From Epiperipatus broadwayi (Eukaryota > Onychophora > Udeonychophora > Euonychophora > Peripatidae): a stretch of 64,000 nt of DNA. The notes below the pieces were generated by a model, which did no database searches, was not told the DNA's origin, and saw only the letters and a program-made list of their open reading frames with translations. Made by a program: the position numbers and the translations under genes. This document shows, in pieces, positions 23,961 through 37,037 of the stretch; position 1 is the stretch's first letter, and each line of letters opens with the position of its first letter. The stretch is from assembly GCA_028023455.1 (NCBI GenBank), contig JAQFVV010012423.1, positions 9,959,158-10,023,157 on the forward strand, read 5' to 3'.

Positions 23961-26448
23961 AAAGAAATCTAGATATTATCCTGAAAAATTGATTATTGAA
24001 TCAAATGAAATGACCAAAAAGAAAAATAAGAAAATAATACATACTTAGTATCAGGTATACTATTACAAATCTTGCATGGTAGATAGGTAAAGATTTATTA
24101 TTGTTATAAAATATGTTTTACAAGTATATTGTCAAGTTGAAGTGTTTTAAACAATGAAGATTGAAAGTGAAATAGTCTTTAAATATCGGCTATAGAAAAA
24201 ATTTCTTCCATGCCCCCCCCTTCCATAGAGAAGTAATAAAAGGAAAGATATTACTAGTGGAAAGAAGTTCCAAATTTTACTCTGCCTGGAATTTAATCAA
24301 GGTCATAAGCCTAAAGATTAGTTATGCTACCATTATACCATGAAATCTATATTGTAAATAGTAACATTATGTAAATAGTTTAATATTGAAATATTAAAAG
24401 CCAATTTTAACATTAAAACCTAAATATAAAAAGTTGCTGTATAAATTTAAAACATTAGTAAATTAGATATAGGATGTTTTCAAATGATTTTTTTTAAACA
24501 AATTTTGAATAGAAAATTCAAATAATTGTTATTTGTGTCAGTAAAATTCAAAAAACTTTAAACAGAATTTCGTAGTGTGTATATGATAAAAAATTCTTGT
24601 ATTATAGAGAAAAAATTAATAATTTATTTTTCTAAATTTTGACTGTATTAACTACCAGCAAACACTAACTTTAAAAAAAGTTTTTTATTTAATTACTACA
24701 GCTATATAACTGCCCATAGTATAGCATTGATTATTTTATGGTACTAAGTGCAATAAATTTTCAGATTGTGACCAAGTATTGTGACAAATTTTTTTCAGCA
24801 TTAAAAAGTAAATCCTAAAAACTATGATAATATTGCTATAAGCTCTCGAAATAACATCAAACCTGACGTTGTTTTATTAAAAAAAAATCCAAGATTAAAG
24901 AAGTAAATCTTTTTCATATTTCAATAAATAGTTATTAAAAAGTCAAAGAAATATATCTTGAAATAACTATGTCGAAACACAAATAAAAAATGCAATAAAT
25001 AATGAATGATTAATTATTTAAAGAAGTAATGAGAATATTCAGCATCAAGAGTAATAGACTGAGATTTGATCCCAGAATTTTTTGCTTTTGAATCAATTAC
25101 TACTATTGCTCTAGTTTGTATGGAAAAAAATAATTACTTGCTCAAAGTTTACAAAGCCATATGACATTTAACACTAAGATTTAATTTAGTAATTTCTGAC
25201 TTTATTATCACTATACTAAACTGCGCCAAGCTAATGCAGTATTTATCCAATAACTATACTAATTTATCACTTAGATTTGTAAAAAAAAAAAAAATGAGAA
25301 GCTTATTATATAGCTCAATGAAATGAAATTAAAAAAAGATTCGTTAAGTAAATTGTATAAAATGCAAATTTATATAAATAAAAATCTGGATTATTATAAA
25401 AAGTAAGTTAAGGGGGAAGGGGGTTTTAGAAATGATAATACGTGAAAAGTATAAGATTAATAATATAAATGTGTTGAAAAAGTCAACCAAAAGCAACCAT
25501 TTATCGAAGAGATTACAAAGCTGGAAAGAAATGAGATCATTTACACTTAAAGATAGACTATTAATCTTAAGAATGAATTTGCTATTAATGTTTAAAAATG
25601 GATCAAGATGCTATGGTACACAAATTAGATAGTAGATTTATAAGTTAATGATAAAAATTAATTGACATTTAATATAAGTCAAGTTAAAGATAAAATTAAA
25701 TAAAATTAGAAAAACGTAAAGTTGAAACTAAAGTAATTAAAGTTAATTTAAAAAATATGGTAAAATTTTGTTAATATGAAGTCCATTGGTAATAAAAATA
25801 TAATGCATAATTATAAAACTAATCTTACTGCAAATTTATAAACTAAACTTGCAATTATAAGTTGAAATATTTGTGTCTGTGTGTGAGTAATTCAAATATT
25901 AATATTATTTTAGTCAATATTGTTTTAAAAAGGAGAGACTATATAAAAAATGAATCAGTATTTCTAAAAGTTCATATTTTTAATATAAAAATGACAAATA
26001 ATATATATATATATTCCCCTGTTCAGAATTGTGCATTTTTATTTCCACATTTGCCACTTATGAGGTATCATTAATAATTAACATTAATTAGCAGTATTAA
26101 GAAAAACAATTAAAATTTCTTTTATGAATTACAACATCAATCAAATCAGTTATTTGAATGATAAATAATTAGTTAATTATTTTTATTATAAATCATGAAT
26201 GTATATAGTATATACAGATATATAATACAAATTAACTCCAAATAATATTAAACATAGTCAAAGAAATAACAGCCTAACTACAATGCATTATATATATCCA
26301 TGTATTGTTAAATATCAGCTATTTAGCAAATGATCAATTAAAACTAGCAATTGCAAACAAAAATCATATTTAGTAATAATATTTTTGTTCGATGATTTGT
26401 CTTTAAATAAAAAGTGCAACTATTTTAGTTTAGTGCTTTAGATGTTAT
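23961..26448. other. AT-rich interval with a SINE-like tRNA segment
   Basis: Apart from the tRNA-like segment near 24270-24350, no gene is evident. The ORF at 25432-25632 is Lys/Asn/Leu-rich with no domain. Confidence 0.45.
24175..24350 (-). repeat. Possible tRNA-derived SINE (family 3)
   Basis: On the minus strand, GGTATAATGGTAGCAT near 24345 has the spacing and look of a tRNA D-arm/box A. It is followed about 30 nt later by CTTGATTAAATTCC, a decayed box B. About 100 nt of non-tRNA sequence follows, including a G8 run (24213-24220 as C on the plus strand). Only one copy is seen in this window, so the SINE call rests on the tRNA-like head alone. Confidence 0.45.
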
Positions 26449-26790
26449 AAGGGATTTGAACCCAGACTTCAGCTCCCTACATCTATCCAATTTATCTTAT
26501 ACAATTGATACACATGTCCATATTCATGTGAAAAAGATAAGTGATTTCCAATATACATATTTCTTGGTGAACCAGTACTCATCAGTTGGTCCAGATCACG
26601 ATTTCCTACATATATATACAATCAGTGCTCACTTTATATTAAGATAGCAAATCTTCAAATTTAATGGACAGGCTACAATCTTCTGTACTCTTTAACTCTT
26701 CAACCATCCATTTCATTGAAAATTCAAGGATGGAATACTCAAAGCTCTTGTTGATGCCAACATTATTGTCATATCCATATTGATCCCTCA
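26449..26790 (-). repeat. SINE-like repeat, family 2, copy 1, with hammerhead
   Basis: About 340 nt align with 43609-43918 in the same orientation. Minus-strand order: body (26790-26600), hammerhead (26599-26541), then a tRNA-like segment with a box-A-like tract near 26500 and the box-B-like CTGGGTTCAAATCCC ending at 26452. A second tRNA-like box B (CTGAATTTAAGTCCC) lies 480 nt upstream on the same strand (26945-26931). Both tRNA-like segments are followed by CTTATAA, hinting at a unit of about 480 nt that was once tandem. No ORF. Confidence 0.75.
26541..26599 (-). ncRNA. Hammerhead ribozyme-like motif, copy 1
   Basis: Minus strand: stem I 5' side GTGAT...CCAA (26599-26586), CTGATGAG (26585-26578), a weakened stem II (TGG/CCA), GAAA (26563-26560), a short AU stem III ending in AUA, and stem I 3' side TTGG...ATCAC (26551-26541). 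Both parts of stem I pair perfectly, with an internal loop between them. Stem II is eroded compared with copy 2 and stem III is only about 3 bp, so cleavage in this copy may be weak or lost. Confidence 0.65.
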
Positions 26791-28026
26791 CATACAAGAC
26801 TTTAATATATCCATTTAATTATACAGAAGAGTGTTGGGCAGAATACATGCTGAATGTGTAATATATAAATATATGTATACTGTCTATACTAGACAATGTA
26901 ATTATAAGGGACTTAAATTCAGACTTTATCTCTCTATATAAACTGATAAATTCAGACATATGTATTTTATATTATTTGTAATTGACAATTTTAATTGATT
27001 GTTTTTTATTTACATCATAGGTAAAGTTTATCTAGATAAAAATACATGAGTATGTGTACAACGAATGAAAGTAAACTTCCTTTTTTCTACAGAACTAATC
27101 TTTAATTATATTTTCAAGATCATTATAAATCCTATTATACTATAAAAAGAATTATCATGGACACTGTAGGACAATTATCCCAAAACAAATGGAAAATTTG
27201 GAATTCATTTCAGCTTAGCAACTGATAATTTTGATGCATCATTTACTGATTATGGTAAGAATTGTCAGATCAAAAAAAAAAATGTGAATGACAAAAGAAC
27301 TTAATACAAAATGGTAAAAATATTTTGATAATTTCATTTATTGTAAATGCTAGTTAAAAGAAAGTATTTAATTTAATTAATTTATGTGGCTTGAAGATTT
27401 GGTGAAAATAGCAGTAGCATTGGTGGTAGTGATTGCAGTAGCAGTAGCAGAAAGAATGAATGCAAATATTAAATTTTAAAACTTACATTTGAATCTTATT
27501 AAAAAAATCATTAAACATTAACTTCATCTCTAAATTAAATGAAATATATATGTTGTTAGAAACAGGCAAGCATTTCCGTTATCAAAACTTTAAAAAAGTT
27601 TAACAATGAATTAAACCTGATATCTTAAGATATAGTATTAATTAATAAACAATTAATTATTTTATGAAACTTTATTATATTTAGAATAATCATTTATACA
27701 TTTGATGATTATAATGTACCTATATTTATCCAACAAAAACACAGATATCAAAGAGAATATTTTATTTGACAACGTAAATGTTTATAAGGGGAATATTTGA
27801 GAAATTGATATTATAATATAATTGGTATACCTTAGTGAAGCCATCAAGGGAAACTGCTGTCTATAACAATTATGTAATAAATCAAAATGGTTATTTAATG
27901 CAGTATTAAAGTGGTAATAGCTTCATTTACAATTAATCTATGAAGATTATGCAGGAACAGTTATAAAATCCATTTAATGTATCATACATAGTAATATTGT
28001 AAACTTTATTATATATTAATGCTAAA

Positions 28027-28070
<44 letters not shown>

Positions 28071-28092
28071 ATTAGTTAATTAAAAATTATTG
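26791..28092. other. AT-rich interval
   Basis: Contains the upstream tRNA-like tract (26929-26970, minus), a (TA)n run at about 28030-28067 and short AGTAGC repeats near 27404-27450. No gene is seen. Confidence 0.45.
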
Positions 28093-28258
28093 TAATAAAA
28101 ATAATAAATATAAGAATCATTAACTATTATATGCAGTCTTTCAATCAACAGAAGTACTTTCGGTAGTTGAGGCAGATTGAGGAATTAACTGAAAGTACTT
28201 CTGCAGATTGAAAGGCTGTGTATAATAGTTAATCACCATTATGTTTATTATTTTATTG
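28093..28258. mobile_element. Palindromic MITE, about 165 bp
   Basis: Left arm 28093-28170 and right arm 28184-28258 are inverted near-copies, including CAGAAGTACTTTC and its complement near the centre. The loop is about 13 nt. No coding capacity and no obvious target duplication in the AT-rich flanks. Confidence 0.75.
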
Positions 28259-31200
28259 TTATATATTGTAACTAATTGAAGAGATAAAAAGAGTTTTAAC
28301 CTGAGCATATGCTATGAAACAAGTTGTAGCCAAAATATTATATACCTGAATACATTGTACTAAAATTTATATTAGAGCCATTGTAACTAAATAAAACATA
28401 ATAAAATACGAATACTTGGCTGTGTAACATGGTAACTTAAATACTATATATCTGGGAAAAGCCATTGAAATTTATTAATTTCAATAATCAACTAAATATT
28501 ATAGCTATTGACAAATTGTTGCTATAATAGTTATTGCTATTGACAAGTCAAAGGGCATTTACTGGATTATCCAAACTGGTAAAAATAATATAATAATAAT
28601 GCTTAGAAACTTATGCTTGATACAATAATGCTTGGAAACTAGTCATTTCCAATGTCTGGTATCTGGCCTATTTCAAACCGTAGTTAGGCAGTCTTTGTAT
28701 CCCCAATAAACAAGTAGGAACACAGGGTAACTCAAATAACTCTTAAGACATTATAACTTATGAAACCACATCAAGTGGGTGAGTACATTGTTAACACAAT
28801 AAAAATCTTTTCTCAACAAATCCAACAGTAAATTTTACCCACTCTTATCTCTTGTTTTGATATCAAGTGCATATTTAAATAAATAACAAGTGAAGGGCAC
28901 CACTAGGCTATCTGAACCTAGACAAAGTTATATTTTATAACTTTTTCAAATATACCGGGTTTGAATCCCCTTTGGGTACTTTATTTCTAACAAAAATGTA
29001 GGATTTTGATTTTAGACTCATATCACTGTATGCACTAACATTTAGGTAAATACAAAACATCCTTAAACTAAAGTGATGTGTATAAAATTCATCAGACAGA
29101 AATCATCTTCTAGATCTTAACATGATAAATGCATTTCAATATCTCTATAAGTTTTACTAGCTCATATTATACTATTAATTTAGGATGGAAATTCACTTAT
29201 CCTTGAATGATGTAGATGATGGAATGGTGGTTACTATAATGATTCATAAATGTCAACTAAATACCAAGAAATCACTATTTATTTATGGCCTTTAAACATT
29301 TATCTAGCTCATTAACCAAAATGTGATGATGATAATGGTTTCAACCACAGCTTTAGGACCAAGCCTAACCTAAAATTTAGTTCTAAAGAAATTCATAACT
29401 ATTGGTTAATCTTAGTATATCTAATTAGATCTTAAACAGTTAATATTCACCAGTGATGATGAATGATCACAACTAATAAAGAATACCCTTAATGAAATAT
29501 ATATGCCTCATTTAATAAAACAAATTAACATTTATTACTGCATTTCTAACATATACATACAATTTCTAGATAGACATGAAAATTTATATGAATAATAATA
29601 ATAATTGACAATTTTGAAATCATAATATTAATTTTAAGTTCTTCCCCCTTTCCTGTTAATGATATAATGTATATCAAATTGGATACCAAATTTGCTAAGA
29701 TTTTCAATCCACAAAAAAATATTTCATATAAAAAATAAACACTCTTTTTGCACACATACTTTTATAATCCAACATGTAAAGTAGAATGATTAATGGAAAA
29801 AAATGTTAGTGGAATTGACAGAAGAAGATTTCCAGAAACAAGTTTTTAAATTACTTCTCCCCCTCCCTTCTAAGCTATCAAGACTACTCCTTAACTTAAA
29901 ACAAAATAATCTAATATTTTTAATGCTGTCTATTACTCTCACATTCATACACTATTATATACCTATGACAAGTTAATATATCACCATGTAAGAGTGTGTT
30001 GATACCCTTTAAAATAAAATATTATTTAAAAACAAATAATAATACAAAAAAAATATTTGCACATATTAATAACATCTCATAACTCTAGATTAATAGACAA
30101 TCATACCCTTTTAGAAAACAAAATTCATCAATGAGTGGGTATAATAATTTTAGCATACATAAAATCATTAATGAAGCTTATCTATTATTACTGAAGAAAT
30201 TCTTGGTTTAAATCGATTTTGGTTATTTTTAAAGTTCTGAGATAAAAAAATATAAAACTTTATTGCTAAAATTTTACTAATAGTCTCTGATATCATAAAA
30301 GAAAATATATAATGAAAATTCATATTACCAGTCTCTTTCATTTTGTGGAGGCTTCCAAGAGTTCAAACTTAGCTTGTTAAATGTCTATACTTTTGCAGCA
30401 AACAATTTCCACAGTTCACTGGAACAGTTTCTTTTCTTGAGGTTTATAATTATTTGATGGTGATGATGATGATGAGGTTATTTGCTTCAGTGGGAACCAC
30501 TTGGCACTGGAACTGTTTCTTCCTTTTTTGTTAAACATAATTCTTTTAATAGATGGAGTATATCAGTTGTTCTCATATTAATAATTTTGCTTGGGTTTAA
30601 ATTCAGTCACTGGAATAATTGAACTAGATGATTTAATACTTATCAGTAGATTAATTATTTTCCTTCAGCCTTCAAATGCAGGTGATTGTTTTTTTCTATT
30701 TAAAACATCTTATTTCTCCCAATCAGTCATAAGGTGTGGAATACTTTTAATTCAGACAAGACTTTTTTCTTCCTATAAGATATGCTGGTTCGATGGTGGG
30801 TGGGGTTTTCCCCAGACAATATACATATAGATTTTTAACCCACCATCTTTATATTTTCAATCTTCAAAAAACTTTATATATAAAAAATAATTTCAAATTG
30901 AGATCTTGCAGAAATTAAAATTTGTCTCTTCCCTAGGTTTAATATTTAAAAAAAAAATCTCTCAACTGATTTTCCAGACTATTTTTATATCTTATTTTTT
31001 AGTCAACTTGTTTAATTAGAGTGGTAGTGCGATTTTCTCTATTTTCTGGTTAAAGAAAAATATGAAACTTCATACCACCATACTTTCCAGACAAATTTTG
31101 TTTTGAAGGAAAATAGTTTTAATCACTTTTCTTCACATCTCTATCATAAATGTCACACCCTGAAAATTTGAGCTTCTTTCTTTGATTAAGCTGGTGAGAA

Positions 31201-33176
31201 AATTTTACAGCTATATTTCTCACATTATCTAAGCTCCTATAAAACAACAATCTTTTCTTATAACACAAAATTGTGAAGCAAAGAATTTAACAGTTTTAAC
31301 TCTTCTTTTTTTTCCAACTTTTCAATATGTGTAAATATAGATTTATTTATGCAATATACACACACTATCATTCAAATCATTTATAAAACTGGCCTATTAA
31401 AATAACTGAATGCTTTTTAGAAATTATACTTTTAATATTTAAAATTAAATCCTTACAACTTTTTTTAAAACCCAAATTACAACTATAGAAAAAAAATAGA
31501 AGCATAGAATAAAATAGTAGAATCTAGCTTAAAGTGTAGACTAATTTTAAAGAAAGTTATTATTTGAAATATGAAAATGACACTAAATAGCTTGTCCACA
31601 CACACTGCCTATATATATGTGTGTTATAACCTTGCTTTTTAACAAAAAAAATTAACTATTGAATAATAAAAAGGTGTGTACTACTCTTTTTGAGTTTTGT
31701 CAACACATAGACAACTAAAGAACATAACTGTTTCCCCCACTCTCTTTCTGTCTTAGGCTTTTGGAACTTGATCCTGTAGGGTTTAAACTTGGGTGCCTTA
31801 CAGCCTCCTTTCCTATATAAAAAATGTGATGATGATTTTTGTTCCATATTTTCTATCATGCACATTACTACAAATTTAGCTACTGGCTGAATTGAAATGT
31901 ATATAATTTTGGAGCTGAACCATGTATTATTTTTCACTTCATACCGATATTGTGATGGACTAGTATCCGTCAAAAAGTTAACCTTGATAATGGTGGATGC
32001 TAGTCCATCAAAATATCAGTATGAAATGGAAAATAATATATGGTTAAGCCCAAAAACTACTATTAATTTACCTACATCATACAAACCTGAAAACATTAAA
32101 TATAATATTATATATATATATTGAGATGAAGTAGTAATTTCGCGCAACATAGTATGTATATGCATATATATATTTAAAACTTAAAAGGTAAAATAGATAT
32201 AGACATAAATAAAATTTATTATATGTATATACATATAATAATATTCTGGAATAACTAAGGTAGTAATTAAATATTCTTTGTATTATGGGAGATCTATTCA
32301 ACATAAATATTTTTATTAAATTTATTTCTGATTTTCAAAAAAATATAAAATTTTTAATATAACAGAAATAATTTTTTCTTTGTAATATACATTGACTATA
32401 ATTAATCATAATACTTAGAGATTATATGTAATTAAAGAGAATTAAGAAACAAAATGATAATTACCTTGTATTTATTAATCATTGTAGACTTTGTAGAAAG
32501 CTAACTTCTAAAAATGAATGCTAGTATTTATGTCAGATAAGTTTGAACTTCCAGAAAAAAAAGCTTTTGCATTTTCATGGCCCAAAATGTAGAAGTAGAC
32601 CACTTCCCTGGATGCAGCCCATCAGATTATTGAAAATGAATTGGAGTCAAATCACTAACATTACTATAAATATCTATATTGTAGGTATGATAATAAAACA
32701 GCTTATTATGCTTGAGATCCCAATGCTATATATTATATGGCTACAGAATTATATGTTATACATGTGCAGCTTCATACATGTATGAAAGCACAGACAAACA
32801 AATCAACTATCAGTTGCATATGTATTGTGAACAAAATTCTAAAGAATAAAAAAAAGAAAAAATCTATTTTACTTATGTTATTTAATTTATTTATTTTTAA
32901 ATAAAAAAACTTCTTATAATAACTCCACATAAACAATTTTTAAATAAAAGCAAAGGAACTGATATAGGTAAAAATACATTTTTTAAAGTTTGCAAATTGA
33001 GAAAATAAAAAAAATTTTAAAAAAATTTCAAGCTGGACTTTTAAAGATAAATAGTGTTTTTTATCCTAAAAACTTTTATTTACAATTTAAGTGTTCAGGC
33101 AAAAAAAAAGTTTAAATTGATAACTGAAATATTTTGTATTAGAATGACACACATTTGTGTGCCTATTTATATATAT
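28259..33176. other. AT-rich interval with scattered repeat fragments
   Basis: Includes a short tandem duplication (AATGCTTAGAAACTTATGCT / near copy, about 28598-28640), a tRNA-like box B (CGGGTTTGAATCCCC) at about 28953-28969, and the foldback at 31912-32050. ORFs at 29546, 30591 and 32543 look AT-driven and show no domain. No host gene is supported. Confidence 0.45.
31912..32050. mobile_element. Foldback repeat, about 140 bp
   Basis: Arms 31912-31971 and 31992-32050 are inverted near-copies with a 20-nt loop. Because of the symmetry, ORFs on opposite strands (31656-31973 minus and 31897-32124 plus) share a SPSxYxYExxNNxW pattern; this is a by-product of the palindrome, not evidence of a protein. 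Likely a small MITE. Confidence 0.7.
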
Positions 33177-35146
33177 TGTGAGAGTACCATATGAGCCTCA
33201 CCTAAAACAATTTGTGTTTCTTTGTGACTTTAACTGTGCCTATATCGAATCAACAGATATAAATAACTTACATCTATCTTAAGCTTTTCATGTATCAGCT
33301 ATATATATATTTATATATATATATATAGACTAGTTAGTATTAAAAGAATAATTCTAAAAATGAATAATTCTGGTTTATTTATACACACACATAAATAAAA
33401 TGTTTCTAACTAATAGTATTTTTTTTATTAACCAAAACTTGACAATTGACAAAGCCTTAAGTCAACATTGCATTTTTATCAGTTGAAACAAAGGAAATAA
33501 ACATTTGGGGTTCATTACAAATTGTATATGTTAAACAATAGAGAGCATGAGCGTGATTATGTGATATGCTTGCTGAAATTAATCCAGTATAAAAATGAAC
33601 TAATATTGTTATAACAATAATCTTCTATTTAGTTATCAAGGCAAGAACTACGTTTGTAAATTTAAATGTATTCGAATTTAGAACACATTTAAGAAAAATT
33701 AAAAAAAAGAAGATTCAATATTTTAAAACCTGCTTCAAGTAATTAATTTACTGCCTTTGAATATTATAAAGAACTATAAAAAAATAATCAGTGAATTTAA
33801 CAAGGTTATAAAAGTTATCAACGTCTTCGAAATGAGCTTTCAAAATATAAATTTAAGAAGACAAAAATTTATAAAGATGTTCTTTGGCTAGATAATTTAT
33901 GCCAGAGATTTCTACTGATGTTTTAAACCCGAATATGTAAATTTATTCCTACTTAATCAATGCCTAAAATATAATCGTTGTAATTGTTATTTAAAAAGCT
34001 GCTTTAATATTGGAGTATTATATTGAAGAAGATGTTAAATATTTTACTACATAAATATTTAAAGAATGAATATCTGGATTGCCTCTTCAAAGGATGATCA
34101 ATGAACTTTATGTTTCAACATTCATCATCATTTTATTTTGTCTAAGGAGGGATATAAAACCGTATTCTTTCTCGTCTTGGATTACTTCATTGTATAATTT
34201 AAGAACTCTTAAACTTTATTTCCTTTGTGGATAATTATATTTACTTAGAAAAATTACTTCGTATATTAAAGTGGAGAACTGATAAGATGAACACTTTATT
34301 TTTTTTATTTATTTAATAAAATTTAGATGTTCATATTTTGACATATACTCTGATGCAAATGACAGCTGACTAAGGTAAATGTTTTTAAATTATTTCAATT
34401 TGGAAGTAAGTTTTATTATATTCCAAATTGAATCTTACATGACAATTAACATAATATATTTTTAAACATACATAACTAATATCAGAATACATTTTATTAT
34501 TAATCTAGTGTGAATGGATATTATCATATATAGACATACAATGCACACTGAATTATTTTAATGACACAATAGGTAGATTTATAATGTATCATGTGTATTT
34601 ATTATACGCATGATTTTAAATTATATATATATATGTAAATGATTACATTATTATTATTTTTTTTGAATATTAAATAATTTATTAGTGCATATAAGCACAG
34701 ATTATAATTCTAAATTTTAATGTTTTTATGTGATAATATTTTGTTTTTTATTACTGATTAAAATGTATTAAACTTGATTTTAAAATTAAACAGGTCTTGT
34801 TTGTTTATTTTATTTAGTCATTTTATAAAACCAATATTTATAAATATACATACTCATGCATGTATATGTTGAATCAACTTAGCAATTTAATATTTATAAG
34901 AAAGTTATATATAGCTTATATTAAATTTATTATTACTATGGGATATTTGTGGAAATGCCTGAAGAGAGTCGATTGCAAATTTCTACTCTGAGCTCGAATT
35001 CCGAGAGTAACGAGGTCATTAATAGAGGAATGAATTGGATTGTATTTTAAATCACATCATCCATGGCATTCTATAAGAAGACTCAAAGTCCAACTATAGT
35101 TAGATGTGGCTTCCTCGAGTCCTGAAAAGGATCGTCCCATTATACA
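33177..35146 (+). repeat. 5' LTR of retrotransposon A
   Basis: Starts TGTGAGAGTACC and ends TTATACA, directly before a primer-binding site. It recurs at 38479-40424 with only a few per cent differences, many of them CpG to TpG or CpA changes, plus length changes in a (TA)n tract. A TATA-like GATATAAAAC at 34151-34160 is the likely promoter, so U3 is about 1 kb. Confidence 0.95.
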
Positions 35147-35209
35147 TGGTGCCCAACATGGGGCATGAAAAGGATCATCCCATTATACATGGCACCCATA
35201 CTTAAGGCA
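35122..35209 (+). other. Primer-binding site, tandemly duplicated with the LTR end
   Basis: TGGTGCCCAACATGGGGC (35147-35164) follows the LTR at once and matches the complement of a eukaryotic tRNA-Lys(CUU) 3' end except for two positions, both consistent with CpG decay. A 44-nt unit spanning the LTR end and PBS (from 35122) is repeated from 35166, where the second PBS is more diverged (TGGCACCCATACTTAAGGC). Confidence 0.8.
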
Positions 35210-35538
35210 TGAAACAGTAGTTTTCCATTAGTTAAATCCATAGTTTAAAAAAAAATTATATGAGTATGTTGTGAATTGGTAAAAACACTGAATAATAAAT
35301 AATAGAGACCTTGCAATAAAATAAACCATAATAAACACGTAAATCAGTCACTTTAAAATAAATAAATACAATTATAATTTGGGCATTAAAATATATATTA
35401 TAACAAAATCTTATAAAAGTAGGAAAAATAGTATTACATTTAGGGTCATAAGCACAGCATGAAATCTTATGGCATGTATCAAATTATTACTTTGAAAGGA
35501 AAGTAACTTATATTTATATATATAACAGTAGAAATTTT

Positions 35539-37037
35539 TTGTTAATGATAACTAGAAGTGGGAAAAAGCTAATAATAAAGGAAGTAAAAAGTTTCGAAGA
35601 ATCTTTAAGTAATAAAGATAGTGAAATAGAAATTTCTTTAATTAGTGATGAACAAAAGTCTTTACAAGTCCTAATGTCTGAGGGGTCTGTAGCAGAAGTT
35701 GAACATCCTTCACAGGTTCACATGACAGATCAAATATTACCTCAAACACAAAAAGAAACTGAAGCTATAACAGTACAAGAAAGGGATAAGCGTATAGCTC
35801 AATTGGTTCAAATGATAATGCATCTACAAGTCAATATGGTAACTAAAGAGGATATAAAAATATGGCAACCAAAGCTGATATGAATAATATGAATTCTGAT
35901 ATGAATAAAATGAATTTTAAAATGGATAATATAAAAGCTGATATGGATAATATAAATGCTGATATAAATAAAATGAATGCTGATATGAATAAAATGAAAG
36001 CTGATATGAAGGGAGAAATGGCTAGAATGAATGATAATATGGTAACCAAAGCTGATATGGATAATATGGAAGGGAAATCAAAAGAAGACATAATTTCTAT
36101 AAAAGAAGAGTTAAAGAAAGATATTTATAATGTTAAGGAAAAGATGCAAGTAGAAATCAAAGTTGTTGTTGAAAAGAAACAAACTGCAAATGAAGTAGAA
36201 AGACTTCATGACACAAAAGCATCAACAATATCGATGGAAATTCAATGCCAAGAATCCAAAACTTACCCTAAGCATGAGATATGTGAATATAATGATAGCA
36301 TTCAGAACAAATCACTTTTAGTTCAAATGAATATTTCAGAAGAAAACTGTCATGACTATCATTTTTCCATACAGCAGAGCAATGAAGTAGAAGATCATTG
36401 CAGCATTACTAAAGTACTTGAATCTGATCCAAATATCTTAGAAAAAGAAGAGGATATGGATCATGTGAAATATAAATTAAATTCCGAGTCTCAGGAATTG
36501 AGAAAAACACAATCAAATGATAATACTGAATGTCTAGATAAATTAAGACTTCGGATTTCTTGTATTAATCACAAGTTAAGTCATGAACTCATGAAACTTG
36601 AGATGACTCCAGAATCTAAAGATATAATAGATGAATACAACAGTGAAATGTATTTTGAGTCATCCCATCATATTTGTTTTTACTCCCAGAACAAATATAA
36701 AACATTTCATCAACAAGGTGTTGATAAATTGTATGACAACCATCTGATAATATCATTATCAATGATAATATTTAATGGAAAAGAAGGTTGTTTTAATAGA
36801 AAGTTTAATTTAGAAGATATGAATGAAGGCAATAGATTTAATTGTCTTAAGTGTAAATTATGGGGTATGAAGCATCACCATAATCCTGAAGATGAACAAA
36901 TTATAAAAAGTCTTCAGACAATAATAAAGATATGTATAATACTAGCTAAAAGACAGAAAGGTTCAGAATTCCATAGGTTATGTAATACTTATGAAGGTCC
37001 CTTTACATTCATTGAACATGTTAATGGATGTGCTTAA
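35539..37037 (+). pseudogene. Gag-like coiled-coil protein of element A, frameshifted
   Basis: Two overlapping frames (35539-35883 and 35862-37037) are one coding region broken by a one-base indel near the A-run at about 35855. The first frame is acidic. The second opens with a run of degenerate 7-14-residue repeats built on NMN-x-DMNKM / KADMDN spacing, predicted to form a long coiled coil (about residues 1-110). A His/Cys/Glu-rich part follows without a recognisable zinc knuckle. The last about 30 residues (AKRQKG ... YEGPF) and the sequence just past the stop resemble the GPF tail of a Ty3 integrase, so the 3' end appears fused to a pol remnant. Element B has a comparable coiled-coil Gag N-terminus. 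Confidence 0.7.

Noticed and set aside
31656-32124. Pair of ORFs on opposite strands with similar peptides
   Set aside because: The similarity results from the DNA palindrome at 31912-32050, not from duplicated genes.
35843-36091. 82-codon minus-strand ORF with repeated FILFISA units
   Set aside because: It looks like a multi-pass membrane repeat protein but is the antisense of the Gag coiled-coil repeats.
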